Shown: positions 1 to 6,963 of the stretch, piece after piece | How positions within the stretch are numbered: the first letter of the stretch is position 1 | How the letters are laid out: every line of letters begins with the position of its first letter | Assembly: GCA_020742515.1 (NCBI GenBank) | Contig: DYWT01000268.1 | Location: 1-32,278 of the forward strand | Direction of reading: 5' to 3' | Source of the DNA: Sporosarcina psychrophila | Lineage (GTDB): Bacteria; Bacillota; Bacilli; Bacillales_A; Planococcaceae | Length of the DNA: 32,278 nt | Made by a program: the position numbers and the translations under genes | The notes under the pieces: generated by a model | What the model was told of the DNA's origin: nothing | Databases searched by the model: none | The model's input: the letters and a program-made list of their open reading frames with translations, nothing else

Positions 1-45
1 CCAGTCTTACGGCTTCGGCGACCCCTTTGCCGCGCCTGCGCTAGG
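1..45. repeat. partial copy of dispersed intergenic repeat
   Basis: This stretch resembles bases 499-540 (both contain CAGTCTTA, GGCT, CCCCTTTT or CCCTTT, then a GGCGCCT or GCGCCTGCGC block). Read on the minus strand it also resembles the left end of the repeats at 22415 and 25414, with GCG-AGGCGC followed by a purine-rich tract and then CATAAG or CGTAAG. It looks like a truncated member of the same family, cut by the window edge. The match is by eye and degenerate. Confidence 0.35.
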
Positions 46-116
46 GTATTCATTAGCGAGAGAAATGTAATTTTGAGATATATATGCCGATTTTATAATG
101 TTATTACTAGTTGCTA

Positions 117-296
117 CTAATTATATTCCAGAAAGACACACTCCAGATTGCAGATTTCATCACAGCTAACGAAATGCGCTTTCTCAAACAGACCATCCAG
201 CGCAGGCGCGACTTCGTGGTAGCCGGAGCGATAAGACTGAAAGCGCTCTTCTTTCTGGCTTATCGCGGGAGGCATCCACAAAGCGGCGAAGCGGTA
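117..296 (-). pseudogene. possible remnant of an unidentified gene
   Basis: The minus strand is open for 59 codons and ends in TAG at 117-119. Codon and residue usage look protein-like: the stretch includes SQKEERFQSYRSGYHEV and ends CNLECVFLEYN. There is no convincing ribosome site, and a TAA at 297-299 closes the frame upstream. A different frame just upstream (ATG GAT AGA...) could be its displaced continuation, which would mean a frameshifted gene. I do not recognise the family. The 90-codon plus-strand frame over the same bases looks like the shadow. Confidence 0.25.
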
Positions 297-383
297 TTAG
301 CAGGATTTCTGATTCTATCCATTGTAAAGCGCCTATGCCGTATTCATTTGTTCAACATATATAGCACGGATTATCACCGTTAG

Positions 384-613
384 TTTTCACATAGTCTTTT
401 GACAACTGTTTTTTGCTGTGGTTTGATTATATAACAGGTTGACAATTAAACTAGCTATGTCGAAATGAAGAATCACATTGAATCCGCTTATGGCGCTATC
501 AGTCTTATGGCTACAGCTTCCCCTTTTAGGCGCCTTCGCACATTTTATATAGATATTCATTTGTTCAACCTAAATAGCTATCACTTCTTTGGGAAAGTGG
601 GTATATACCTAAA
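384..613. other. intergenic region upstream of the MOSC gene
   Basis: No gene is visible here. The stretch holds two TTGACA hexamers (399-404 and 439-444), neither with a well-spaced -10 box. It also holds a degenerate dispersed-repeat copy at 499-540. A 16-base exact direct repeat (TATTCATTTGTTCAAC) occurs at 341-356 and again at 554-569. The promoter of the downstream gene presumably lies here but cannot be placed with confidence. Confidence 0.4.
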
Positions 614-1279
614 ATGACAATTCATACTGCAGAATTGAAAAACTTATCAATCGGATTACCGAAAAAAATGAAATATGGTAATGGTAAAGAAATGGATACT
701 GGTATATGTAAAGATATGATTCAAGAGGCCTTTTTAACAAAAGATGGATTTCAGGGAGATGGCGTAGCGGATTTGCGCCATCACGGGGGCCTCGATCGCG
801 CTGTTTGTGTCTATCCGCATGAGCATTATTCGCTATGGGAGCAAGAGCTTAATAACCCTTTACCTCCGTCAGCTTTCGGAGAAAATATAACAGTCACTAA
901 CATGTTGGAACAAGACGTTCATATTGGTGACATCTTCCGGCTTGGGGATGCTGTTATTCAAATAACGCAAGGCAGAATTCCGTGCAGCACGATTACAAAG
1001 AGAACAGATATGCCTCCCCTTCTCAAAAGAATGGTGGAAACCGGGTTCACAGGTTATTTATGTCGTGTTTTAGAAGAAGGCGCTGTGCGAAAAGATTCGA
1101 CAATTGCATTGGTAAAATCTCATCCGAAACAGGTATCCATCCTTTTTGCGAACCAGATTTATTTTCATCACCCAAAGGATATTGAAGGCATAAAAAAAGT
1201 GTTAGACGTTCAAGAATTGGCTCTGGACTGGCGTGAGCGGTTGACCAAGCGATTGGAGCAATTAACAAAACAAATTTAA
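614..1279 (+). CDS. MOSC domain-containing protein (YflK/YiiM-like)
   Basis: This 221-residue protein has the MOSC fold (molybdenum cofactor sulfurase C-terminal domain), a family that binds or hands on sulfur and Moco-linked ligands. Stand-alone members such as B. subtilis YflK (about the same length) and E. coli YiiM act in reduction or detoxification of N-hydroxylated compounds. Visible signatures are the GDGVADLRHHGG block near residues 49-60, the PHEHY segment, FGENI near residue 89, a GD pair, and the conserved Cys in QGRIPCSTI that marks MOSC proteins. It is the only plus-strand gene and converges on the dga-type operon, sharing a bidirectional terminator. Its ribosome site is weak (GGGAAAGTGGG about 15 bases upstream). 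Family assignment is firm; the substrate is unknown. Confidence 0.88.
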   Translation: MTIHTAELKNLSIGLPKKMKYGNGKEMDTGICKDMIQEAFLTKDGFQGDGVADLRHHGGLDRAVCVYPHEHYSLWEQELNNPLPPSAFGENITVTNMLEQDVHIGDIFRLGDAVIQITQGRIPCSTITKRTDMPPLLKRMVETGFTGYLCRVLEEGAVRKDSTIALVKSHPKQVSILFANQIYFHHPKDIEGIKKVLDVQELALDWRERLTKRLEQLTKQI

Positions 1280-1310
1280 AAACTTTCTGCATGTTTTTAT
1301 TTAAGTTACT

Positions 1311-1354
1311 AAAAAAGCAATTCCACATGGATTTCACTGTGGAATTGCTTTTTT
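1311..1354. terminator. bidirectional Rho-independent terminator
   Basis: A 17-bp perfect inverted repeat (1311-1327 with 1338-1354) has A-runs and T-runs at its ends. It can terminate both the plus-strand MOSC gene and the minus-strand operon ending at 1469. It lies immediately beyond the pyrE-tail remnant, the same position that the intact pyrE terminator (9169-9215) holds relative to real pyrE. Confidence 0.9.
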
Positions 1355-1356
1355 GT

Positions 1357-1425
1357 TTATTTCAATAAACCCACCTTCAACTTTCCGGGTCAATCAAGTA
1401 ATTTGCTAATTGATTCTTCACTGTT
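1357..1425 (-). pseudogene. decayed 3' end of a pyrE gene
   Basis: Read on the minus strand, this gives SEESISKLLD, a stop, then PGKLKVGLLK and TAA. The C-terminus of the intact pyrE at 9215 reads NEESMTSLLEWHGKLKAGLLN. The nucleotides align without gaps over about 63 bases with roughly 15 mismatches, and similarity stops near 1425. The internal stop corresponds to the Trp codon (TGG to TGA). No other part of pyrE is present, so this is a relic and not a gene. It marks the far boundary of the inserted catabolic operon. Confidence 0.75.
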
Positions 1426-1468
1426 CACCAAAAGACTAGTCGAGAACTTTGCATAGACGTCTACATTG

Positions 1469-2191
1469 TTACCAAGTCATCTCAATCAATTGCTTCATCG
1501 CAGAAGGTTTGGTCTCGCCAGTTTCTTTATCGATTATAGATGTATACAAATGTGGGATGACGGTTTCTGCACCATTATCCAGACATGTTTGTACAATTAT
1601 ATGGACATTGTCCAGTGTAATACCACCTGTTGGTTCAATGATTTTGATACCCGCTTTTACTGCTGCCCGCGTCATGACAGCTAATTCTTCCAGCCTCTTT
1701 TCACCTTCGATAGGATATAATTTGACAGAAGAAATCCCCAGTTCGGCAATCATAGCTGCCGCAAGTTCGCATGATACCCTTTCTCGGTAGACCGAACTAA
1801 CTGGGCCTGTGGAAATATACACTTGACCAGGCATGCCAGTCGGTTCGACCAAAGAATTGATCACGGGAACATTTTCTGTAGTTTGTTCCATTCTTCCAAG
1901 CGTATAACCCGATGCCGGGAATACTTGGTTAATATGATCTGGTAAAGTTGCCACAGATACATTTGCAACTTTTTTCCACATATTAGGATCACCTGCACCT
2001 AATCCCACTGAAACGAGGATATTATTATCCTTGAATTCTTTTACTAACTCGATAGCAGCCTCTTCTGTCGGGAATTTCTTGACCATTACCCCGACTAATA
2101 CACGATCCTTCGCAATTTCCACAAGCTCTTGTGCATTGTTCAAATCCTTGGCCAGCACGTTAAAAACGACTTGATGTTTAAATGACATCAT
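1469..2191 (-). CDS. dgaF: KDGP aldolase, DgaF family
   Basis: This 240-residue enzyme belongs to the DgaF/KDGP aldolase family, which cleaves 2-keto-3-deoxy-6-phosphogluconate to pyruvate and glyceraldehyde-3-phosphate in the cytoplasm. It is distinct from the smaller Eda-type enzymes. The TIM-barrel-like pattern is visible: the VGVMVKK strand near 33-39, the VSVGLGAGDP loop near 61-69, SSVKLYPIEG with a probable Schiff-base Lys157, and the IIEPTGGI phosphate-loop region near 184-191. It is the last gene of the operon, and its ATGATG overlaps the TGA of dgaE. AAGGAG lies 4 bases before the first ATG and 7 before the second, so the start could be 2188. Function is by family; the exact substrate stereochemistry is unproven. 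Confidence 0.88.
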   Translation of the reverse strand: MMSFKHQVVFNVLAKDLNNAQELVEIAKDRVLVGVMVKKFPTEEAAIELVKEFKDNNILVSVGLGAGDPNMWKKVANVSVATLPDHINQVFPASGYTLGRMEQTTENVPVINSLVEPTGMPGQVYISTGPVSSVYRERVSCELAAAMIAELGISSVKLYPIEGEKRLEELAVMTRAAVKAGIKIIEPTGGITLDNVHIIVQTCLDNGAETVIPHLYTSIIDKETGETKPSAMKQLIEMTW

Positions 2192-3297
2192 CTCACTCCT
2201 TGAGCTAGAACTAGTTTGATTGTTTCTGCAATGATTTCTTCTTGTCCCTTAAGTAAGGGCCTTGGATCAACAGATAATATTCCAATGTTCACATAATGAT
2301 GTCGTAAAAAAATGGCTGGATTTCCTGACTCCAATGCATGTAACAACGCTTCTGCGTCCATGCCAGCTTCTTTACTATCCACTTCAATATTTGCGCGGTA
2401 AATCGCTCTACCTGCCTCATCCTGTTTGACTGAGCATGTTAATCCCGAAATCCCGTTTAAATCATTGCAGAGTTTCTCCATTCGACTAAGTTGATCCTCT
2501 ACATCTGTAGCTTTATCGGCATATTGCTTAAGAGCAACGATCAATCCAGCCATTCCTTCTTTTCCAATCTTCATCGGACGACCAATTCCTTTATATTGCT
2601 TCCGGCATGCTTCCATTAATTCTTTTCTACCACAAATGAATCCTGACGTTGGACCTTCCAATGCCTTACCGCCACTATATATCACGATGTCCGCACCCAT
2701 CGCAATATATAGTTTGAAATCCTCTTCCGCTGCAGCGTCAATAATGATTGGAATGTGATGCTTCTTCGCAATTTCTATCATTGTTTCAATCGATTGCATC
2801 CCTTTTTGAATCGCATGATGAGATTTAATATACATCAAAGCAGCAGTGTGTTCATTGATTGCTTCTTCGATATGCTGTGCCTCCACTTTGTTTGCTTGAC
2901 CGACTTCTACCACTTTGCCGCCGCCCAAACTGATCATCTGTGCGATACTCGCTCCAAAATGGATTTGCTGCCCTTTTTGAACAATCACTTGATTTTTCAA
3001 GCCATCTGAATTCGGTAATCTTTCGATATGTGTCAGGTTTTTACCGGCGATGACTGCTGCCGTACTAATTGCAATTCCCGCCGCTGCGCCGCTCGTTGGA
3101 CAGCCATCCTCAGCTCCTGTAACTTCAGCAATGACTGTTCCTGTAAGTTCCATAATTTCATCGATATCGACATAATCTTGAGAAGCCTCGTTCAATGTTT
3201 TTGCAACTTCCTCACTAACTGCAGAAGCACCAAGAGCCGTCATTTTTCCACTCGCATTAATAACTTGTTTTAATCCTAATCGTTTAAAAACGCCCAT
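2188..3297 (-). CDS. dgaE: DgaE-type PLP-dependent ammonia lyase
   Basis: This is a fold-type I pyridoxal-phosphate enzyme of the SelA-like DgaE family, about 369 residues. The characterised Salmonella DgaE removes ammonia from D-glucosaminate-6-phosphate to give 2-keto-3-deoxy-6-phosphogluconate, the substrate of DgaF. Visible features are the NASGKMTALGAS N-terminal motif, the CPTSGAAAG cofactor phosphate loop, the IIIDAAAEE Asp that contacts the pyridine nitrogen, and the PLP lysine in YSGGKALEGPTSG (about residue 211). I prefer the ATG at 3297 over the in-frame GTG at 3306, because the AGGTGA before it then serves as ribosome site. It is translationally coupled to dgaF. The enzyme needs a phosphorylated substrate, yet no kinase or PTS permease is in the operon. 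Confidence 0.9.
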   Translation of the reverse strand: MGVFKRLGLKQVINASGKMTALGASAVSEEVAKTLNEASQDYVDIDEIMELTGTVIAEVTGAEDGCPTSGAAAGIAISTAAVIAGKNLTHIERLPNSDGLKNQVIVQKGQQIHFGASIAQMISLGGGKVVEVGQANKVEAQHIEEAINEHTAALMYIKSHHAIQKGMQSIETMIEIAKKHHIPIIIDAAAEEDFKLYIAMGADIVIYSGGKALEGPTSGFICGRKELMEACRKQYKGIGRPMKIGKEGMAGLIVALKQYADKATDVEDQLSRMEKLCNDLNGISGLTCSVKQDEAGRAIYRANIEVDSKEAGMDAEALLHALESGNPAIFLRHHYVNIGILSVDPRPLLKGQEEIIAETIKLVLAQGVR

Positions 3298-3307
3298 CTT
3301 TTTCACC

Positions 3308-3967
3308 TCAGTCTAATGGAATTGGGAAGAATGCGCCTAAAAGCATTGCTCCTAAAATTGCTCCGCCTACAATAGGCTTCTTTCCTGCGTAAAATAGTGC
3401 AGCTCCAATAACGGCTCCAACACCGATCGGAATAGATGCAGATGCCGCGGAAATGATAATTAAAGGTCCTAAAAATCTTCCTGATGCATTTCCCGCTCCC
3501 ATCATCACATCTGCTCCAAAAGTAGAATTAGATTGACCGACTGTAAGCTTACGTATCACAATTACAATATATCCTATAGCAAGACCTAAAATAGCACCCG
3601 TCAGCAAAGCTAGCCCAAAGTTTTCAAGTGGTGCGGTGATCCCGGAAGCAAGAAGTAATGCAGGCACTCCAATTCCGAGTCCCGTTTGAATGGCCCCGCC
3701 AATATCTAATATCCCAACAAGGGAACCTTCCAAAATACGTGCGAATAGAAAACTTGCCCCAAATGCTGCTGCTACCCCATAGCCGCCTCCCTGCATACCT
3801 ACTTCAAGCATCGCAACAATCGCAACATCATTAAACGCCCCGATTTTATAGACATAATACATATGGGTTCCCGCAAATACGCCGGAAGACAAAAGGGCAA
3901 CAAAAATCGGAAATGACCAGTCGGCATACCAAAAACTTTTCATATTAATTTCATTGTTCTCCCCCAC
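3308..3967 (-). CDS. DUF4310 family polytopic membrane protein
   Basis: This 219-residue, very hydrophobic protein has about six predicted membrane segments and many Gly/Ala stretches (GMQGGGYGVAAAFGAS, GIGVPALLLASG, IIISAASASIPIGVGAVIG). It opens with the characteristic SFWYADWSFPIFVALLSS. I assign it to DUF4310, a family that always travels with DUF4311, DUF4312, the SFCGS protein and DgaE/DgaF. No function has been shown. The glycine-rich helices and the genetic context suggest one half of a transporter. The GTG start follows directly on the TAG of the DUF4311 gene, so translation is coupled. An internal ATG at residue 9 lacks a well-placed ribosome site. Confidence 0.82.
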   Translation of the reverse strand: MGENNEINMKSFWYADWSFPIFVALLSSGVFAGTHMYYVYKIGAFNDVAIVAMLEVGMQGGGYGVAAAFGASFLFARILEGSLVGILDIGGAIQTGLGIGVPALLLASGITAPLENFGLALLTGAILGLAIGYIVIVIRKLTVGQSNSTFGADVMMGAGNASGRFLGPLIIISAASASIPIGVGAVIGAALFYAGKKPIVGGAILGAMLLGAFFPIPLD

Positions 3968-4753
3968 CTACTTCACCTCATATCCGATTAATTTGTGTAA
4001 ATTGATCAACCATTCAGGTGCTTCAAGATTAAATCCTTGCAGGAACTGAATATCGAATCCGCGGAAAAAACCACTAAATACAAACAATAAGATAACAGAA
4101 GCCAATAACGTCTTCGTAATCTTATTCCAGCCGCCATCATCTACGCCTTTCCCGATTAAAATCCCTAACACGACACCTGGTACTGCATTTCCCATAACCA
4201 TATGTGCCGCCCCGCCGAAAATTGTCCCCCAAATTCCGGAGCGTTTACCTGAATCCAAGGCAGCCAACCAGAAAATTACCGGCATAACAGGATTAATGAG
4301 CAAGTTCGCTGCTGGAACCAATACTTTTAACGCAATTGCTTGCAACGATTCAGGAATTGCTGAAGCCGTTGAATTCAAGAATGTAACTACGAGTACTCCG
4401 ATAATAGCTCCTGCAATTGCCATCTTCTTTGGATTATGCAATGTATCTTCTGCACGTTTCCCTTTTCTCATTAGCACCGCTGCCGCCCAGTTCGGTATAA
4501 TGCGATGGTCAACGTCTTGTGTGAACGCACCGGCACCAACTGAAGATGCCCATGCATTAAAGAAGAATCCTAAACCGAATGAAAAGTGTGACGCAGCGTC
4601 CCCTGCGCATGCATTTAGCTCCCCCAGCGTTCGAAATGCGCCCATCCCTTGTGAGGTAGGAGCGTGAAACATCCGGGCTGCACCGGCACCTACGCCGAAT
4701 CCCACAGCTCCTCCAATAATGATGGACTTAATGATGATCGCGACTATTTCCAC
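3968..4753 (-). CDS. DUF4311 domain-containing polytopic membrane protein
   Basis: This 261-residue protein has about six or seven hydrophobic helices. It also has a conserved soluble-looking stretch, DVDHRIIPNWAAAVLMRKGKR (near residues 80-100), between membrane segments. Polar and small-residue motifs such as NACAGDAASHFSFG and GGAAHMVMGNAVPG could line a substrate path. I assign it to DUF4311 by overall pattern and neighbours. It abuts DUF4310 with no spacer, and the two probably form a heteromeric permease. The GTG start is preceded by a strong GGGGGA ribosome site. Function is uncharacterised; the permease role is inference. Confidence 0.82.
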   Translation of the reverse strand: MEIVAIIIKSIIIGGAVGFGVGAGAARMFHAPTSQGMGAFRTLGELNACAGDAASHFSFGLGFFFNAWASSVGAGAFTQDVDHRIIPNWAAAVLMRKGKRAEDTLHNPKKMAIAGAIIGVLVVTFLNSTASAIPESLQAIALKVLVPAANLLINPVMPVIFWLAALDSGKRSGIWGTIFGGAAHMVMGNAVPGVVLGILIGKGVDDGGWNKITKTLLASVILLFVFSGFFRGFDIQFLQGFNLEAPEWLINLHKLIGYEVK

Positions 4754-4780
4754 TGTTATCCCCCTTTTATTTCAATATGA

Positions 4781-5116
4781 CTATCCGAAAATATTGCTCT
4801 TCAAACTGTTTCCTTGTTCAATTTTCGTGAAATTGATTTCTTCCACATCTAATAGAAATAATTTTACGTCTACCTCAAGCACTACTCTGTATTTACTTCT
4901 TTCACGTGGTGCAAAGATGAACAAAAAGCGTTCAATATAGGAAGTTTCCATCGCTTCTACGACCTCAACATTTACAGGTTCAATTCGAATAATCATATTT
5001 CCTTTATAGTCTTTCATAATTTTCTTCTGAATATTTCCAAGGGCAAAATTGAGTGCTTTTTCTTTTGAATCCCCTTTCCCCTCAATCCGGACCTTTGTTT
5101 CAATGACCTTTCTCAT
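4781..5116 (-). CDS. DUF4312 family soluble protein
   Basis: This 111-residue protein has no membrane segment and alternating beta/alpha character: an N-terminal strand with KVRIEGKGDSKEKALNFAL, a central IIRIEPVNVEVVEA strand, and a FLFIFAPRERSKYRVVLEVDV region. I assign it to DUF4312, found only in this conserved gene set. It sits 4 bases after the SFCGS gene and 27 before DUF4311. A cytoplasmic accessory subunit of the proposed transporter is the simplest reading. It has no recognisable catalytic motif. Confidence 0.78.
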   Translation of the reverse strand: MRKVIETKVRIEGKGDSKEKALNFALGNIQKKIMKDYKGNMIIRIEPVNVEVVEAMETSYIERFLFIFAPRERSKYRVVLEVDVKLFLLDVEEINFTKIEQGNSLKSNIFG

Positions 5117-5120
5117 AACA

Positions 5121-5480
5121 TCAGCCCCTTAGTTTAATGAATTCTTCCGTGAGTCTTCTCCCTAATTCTTCCGAGTCATTGAAGCCAAAACCAAGAACTG
5201 TTTTTCCTTCCCTAAGCGCTGTTAACCCCTCATCGACAGAACGCATGCCGTATTGTGCAGGGTATCCATATTTTGACTGCGCTGTAATCGCCCCTGCTCC
5301 CCCGCTGCCGCAGAAAGAAATGCCCATATCCGCATTCTCCTTATTCATCGTATCTCCCAGTTTCATATCGGCAGCCATTCCACTAATAACGATTGCCTTG
5401 CCTCCAGCTGCCTCTACGCCTTTTCCAACATTTTGTCCTTTTCCTAAACGATCACCAATCACCACAATAATTTTACTCAT
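5121..5480 (-). CDS. SFCGS family glycine-rich protein (DUF2620)
   Basis: This is a 119-residue cytoplasmic protein with a Rossmann-like start (KIIVVIGDRLGKGQNVGKG) and the family signature ISFCGSGGAGAITAQ, with Cys57 set in a glycine-rich loop. The size, parallel beta/alpha layout and exposed Cys in a loop after a beta strand are reminiscent of PTS EIIB domains, whose phospho-acceptor is a Cys. That comparison is mine and not an established function. The gene lies between the stand-alone PRD protein and DUF4312 with tight spacing. A GGGGGAAT ribosome site precedes the ATG. Confidence 0.82.
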   Translation of the reverse strand: MSKIIVVIGDRLGKGQNVGKGVEAAGGKAIVISGMAADMKLGDTMNKENADMGISFCGSGGAGAITAQSKYGYPAQYGMRSVDEGLTALREGKTVLGFGFNDSEELGRRLTEEFIKLRG

Positions 5481-5499
5481 CCTTTATTCCCCCTATTTT

Positions 5500-5835
5500 T
5501 TAATTTAATTTTGCAGTTTCAAAATGAATCGACAAAAGATACTTTTCATCATCTTGTAACTCACTAAGTTGCTTGCAAATATCACTTGCCATCTCAATGG
5601 AATCTTGAGAGACTTCTTTAAAAATTTCTTTTTCAAGCGCAGGAATCTTTTCCTTATACGTCGAACGATAAACCATTCCAGAAACGTGTGAAACAAATGA
5701 CAGCCACTGCGTTTCAGTCATTTTAATCTCCTTATCTCCTAAAACTTTTTGTGAATAGGCTAAGACTTCTATGCATAAGTCTGCATCACCGCTTTTGCCT
5801 ATTAGCTCGTGCTCCTTTAAACTCTGTGGATTCAT
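5500..5835 (-). CDS. stand-alone PRD domain protein
   Basis: This 111-residue protein consists almost entirely of one PTS-regulation (PRD) fold, the helical domain normally phosphorylated on His by HPr or EII proteins in BglG/MtlR-type regulators. Two His residues sit where PRDs carry them: His50 in FVSHVSG and His104 in LLSIHFETA. There is no DNA- or RNA-binding domain. Its start overlaps the end of the amidohydrolase gene by 50 bases. The ATG at 5835 is preceded by GGGAAGG, and no in-frame ATG, GTG or TTG offers a shorter start nearby. It resembles the PRD protein that accompanies DUF4310-4312 clusters. It may be a phospho-sensor or an accessory subunit of the permease. Confidence 0.78.
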   Translation of the reverse strand: MNPQSLKEHELIGKSGDADLCIEVLAYSQKVLGDKEIKMTETQWLSFVSHVSGMVYRSTYKEKIPALEKEIFKEVSQDSIEMASDICKQLSELQDDEKYLLSIHFETAKLN

Positions 5836-6949
5836 CGTTGTACACTACCTTCCCATTTCTCAACACCATATACGGTTTAAGTATTTGATTTACTTCAAGT
5901 TCCGCTCCCTCTGAGTCTATTAAGATTGTCCGTTGCTCCATTTTTTTAAAAATCGTAATATCGGCTGTTGTTCCCAGGGCGAGTGTTCCTATATCCCTTG
6001 TCCCCAAAGCATTTGCCGCTCCCAATGTGACCGACTTTACTACCTCAATTAACGGGACTCCAAGCTCCAATAGCTTGGTCATCGTATGCATTAGGCTACA
6101 AACCGGATTTTCATAGTTTTTAATATATATATCTGTACTGGTCGTAAATGGATTATCATATCTCTCTCTGAATTTCAGCAACGTTTCATAGCTAAAACTG
6201 GAGGTGCCGTGTCCGATATCGAATAATACGCCCCTCTTTAAAGCGTCCAGCGCTTCTGGTATAAGCTCGCCACTCGCATCCATAATCCCATGCTTCTTCC
6301 CATGAAATGCGTGTGTTACGATATCTCCTTTACGTAGAAGGGGGAAAATTTCTTGTAAATTCGGAGGTGGGTTTCCGATGTGGACCATAATTGGAACGTT
6401 TAGCCGATCCGCTACTATACGGGCATGTTTGAGAGGTTTAATGCCACTATTTTTAACAACACTCCCACTCATTCGTGCCTTCAACCCAACAATGCTTGGT
6501 TCCTTGTTAAAAATCTCTTCTGCTTCTTCCAGGCTCATTAAATCTTCCGGATTTGCTAGTTCAGAAAGACCGCTAGTTAAACCTTTTCTTGAGATATTAA
6601 GGAATGCAAGAACCTCCGTTTGACTCGGTTCAACCACTTTTTCCTTAAAAGCCGCATAATCTGAATAGCCGGCACTGCCTGCATCCGCCACTGTTGTCAC
6701 GCCCTGCTCTATGCCAACCAAATCCGCATCAATCCCAAGTTCGGTATTTCCGGTGAAAATATGAACATGCATGTCAATGAAGCCTGGCGAAACATAGCAT
6801 CCTTCAGCATCGATATATTTTACATTTTGGGAACGATTCTCTTGCGGTGCTACCAGTACTCCGTTTCGCACTGCAATTTCTTTTATTTCAATTGTGTCTT
6901 GTTCTGGATCAATAACATATCCGTTTTTTATGATGATTTCATCTATCAT
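5786..6949 (-). CDS. amidohydrolase/deacetylase family metallohydrolase
   Basis: This 387-residue amidohydrolase-superfamily enzyme is related to dihydroorotase and D-aminoacylase, with a binuclear-metal TIM barrel. Metal ligands are visible in order: His61 and His63 in DMHVH, Lys157 in VGLKARM (the position of the carbamylated Lys), His190 in PIMVHIG, His213 in VTHAFHG, and Asp273 in TSTDI. The flanking beta-sandwich is formed by the N-terminal IIIKNGYVIDP and the C-terminal TADITIFKK plus VLRNGKVVY. In this operon it most likely removes an acyl group from an N-acylated amino-sugar acid before DgaE acts. It starts 14 bases after the regulator, with GGAGGTG at good spacing. The substrate is not known. 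Confidence 0.87.
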   Translation of the reverse strand: MIDEIIIKNGYVIDPEQDTIEIKEIAVRNGVLVAPQENRSQNVKYIDAEGCYVSPGFIDMHVHIFTGNTELGIDADLVGIEQGVTTVADAGSAGYSDYAAFKEKVVEPSQTEVLAFLNISRKGLTSGLSELANPEDLMSLEEAEEIFNKEPSIVGLKARMSGSVVKNSGIKPLKHARIVADRLNVPIMVHIGNPPPNLQEIFPLLRKGDIVTHAFHGKKHGIMDASGELIPEALDALKRGVLFDIGHGTSSFSYETLLKFRERYDNPFTTSTDIYIKNYENPVCSLMHTMTKLLELGVPLIEVVKSVTLGAANALGTRDIGTLALGTTADITIFKKMEQRTILIDSEGAELEVNQILKPYMVLRNGKVVYNDESTEFKGARANRQKR

Positions 6950-6963
6950 AAGAACACCTCCAG

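Noticed and set aside
111..383. 90-codon plus-strand open frame
   Set aside because: No ribosome site and unusual composition; the opposite strand reads more like protein.
399..444. Two TTGACA hexamers upstream of the MOSC gene as promoters
   Set aside because: The nearest -10-like sequences are spaced 11, 20 or 23 bases away instead of 16-18.
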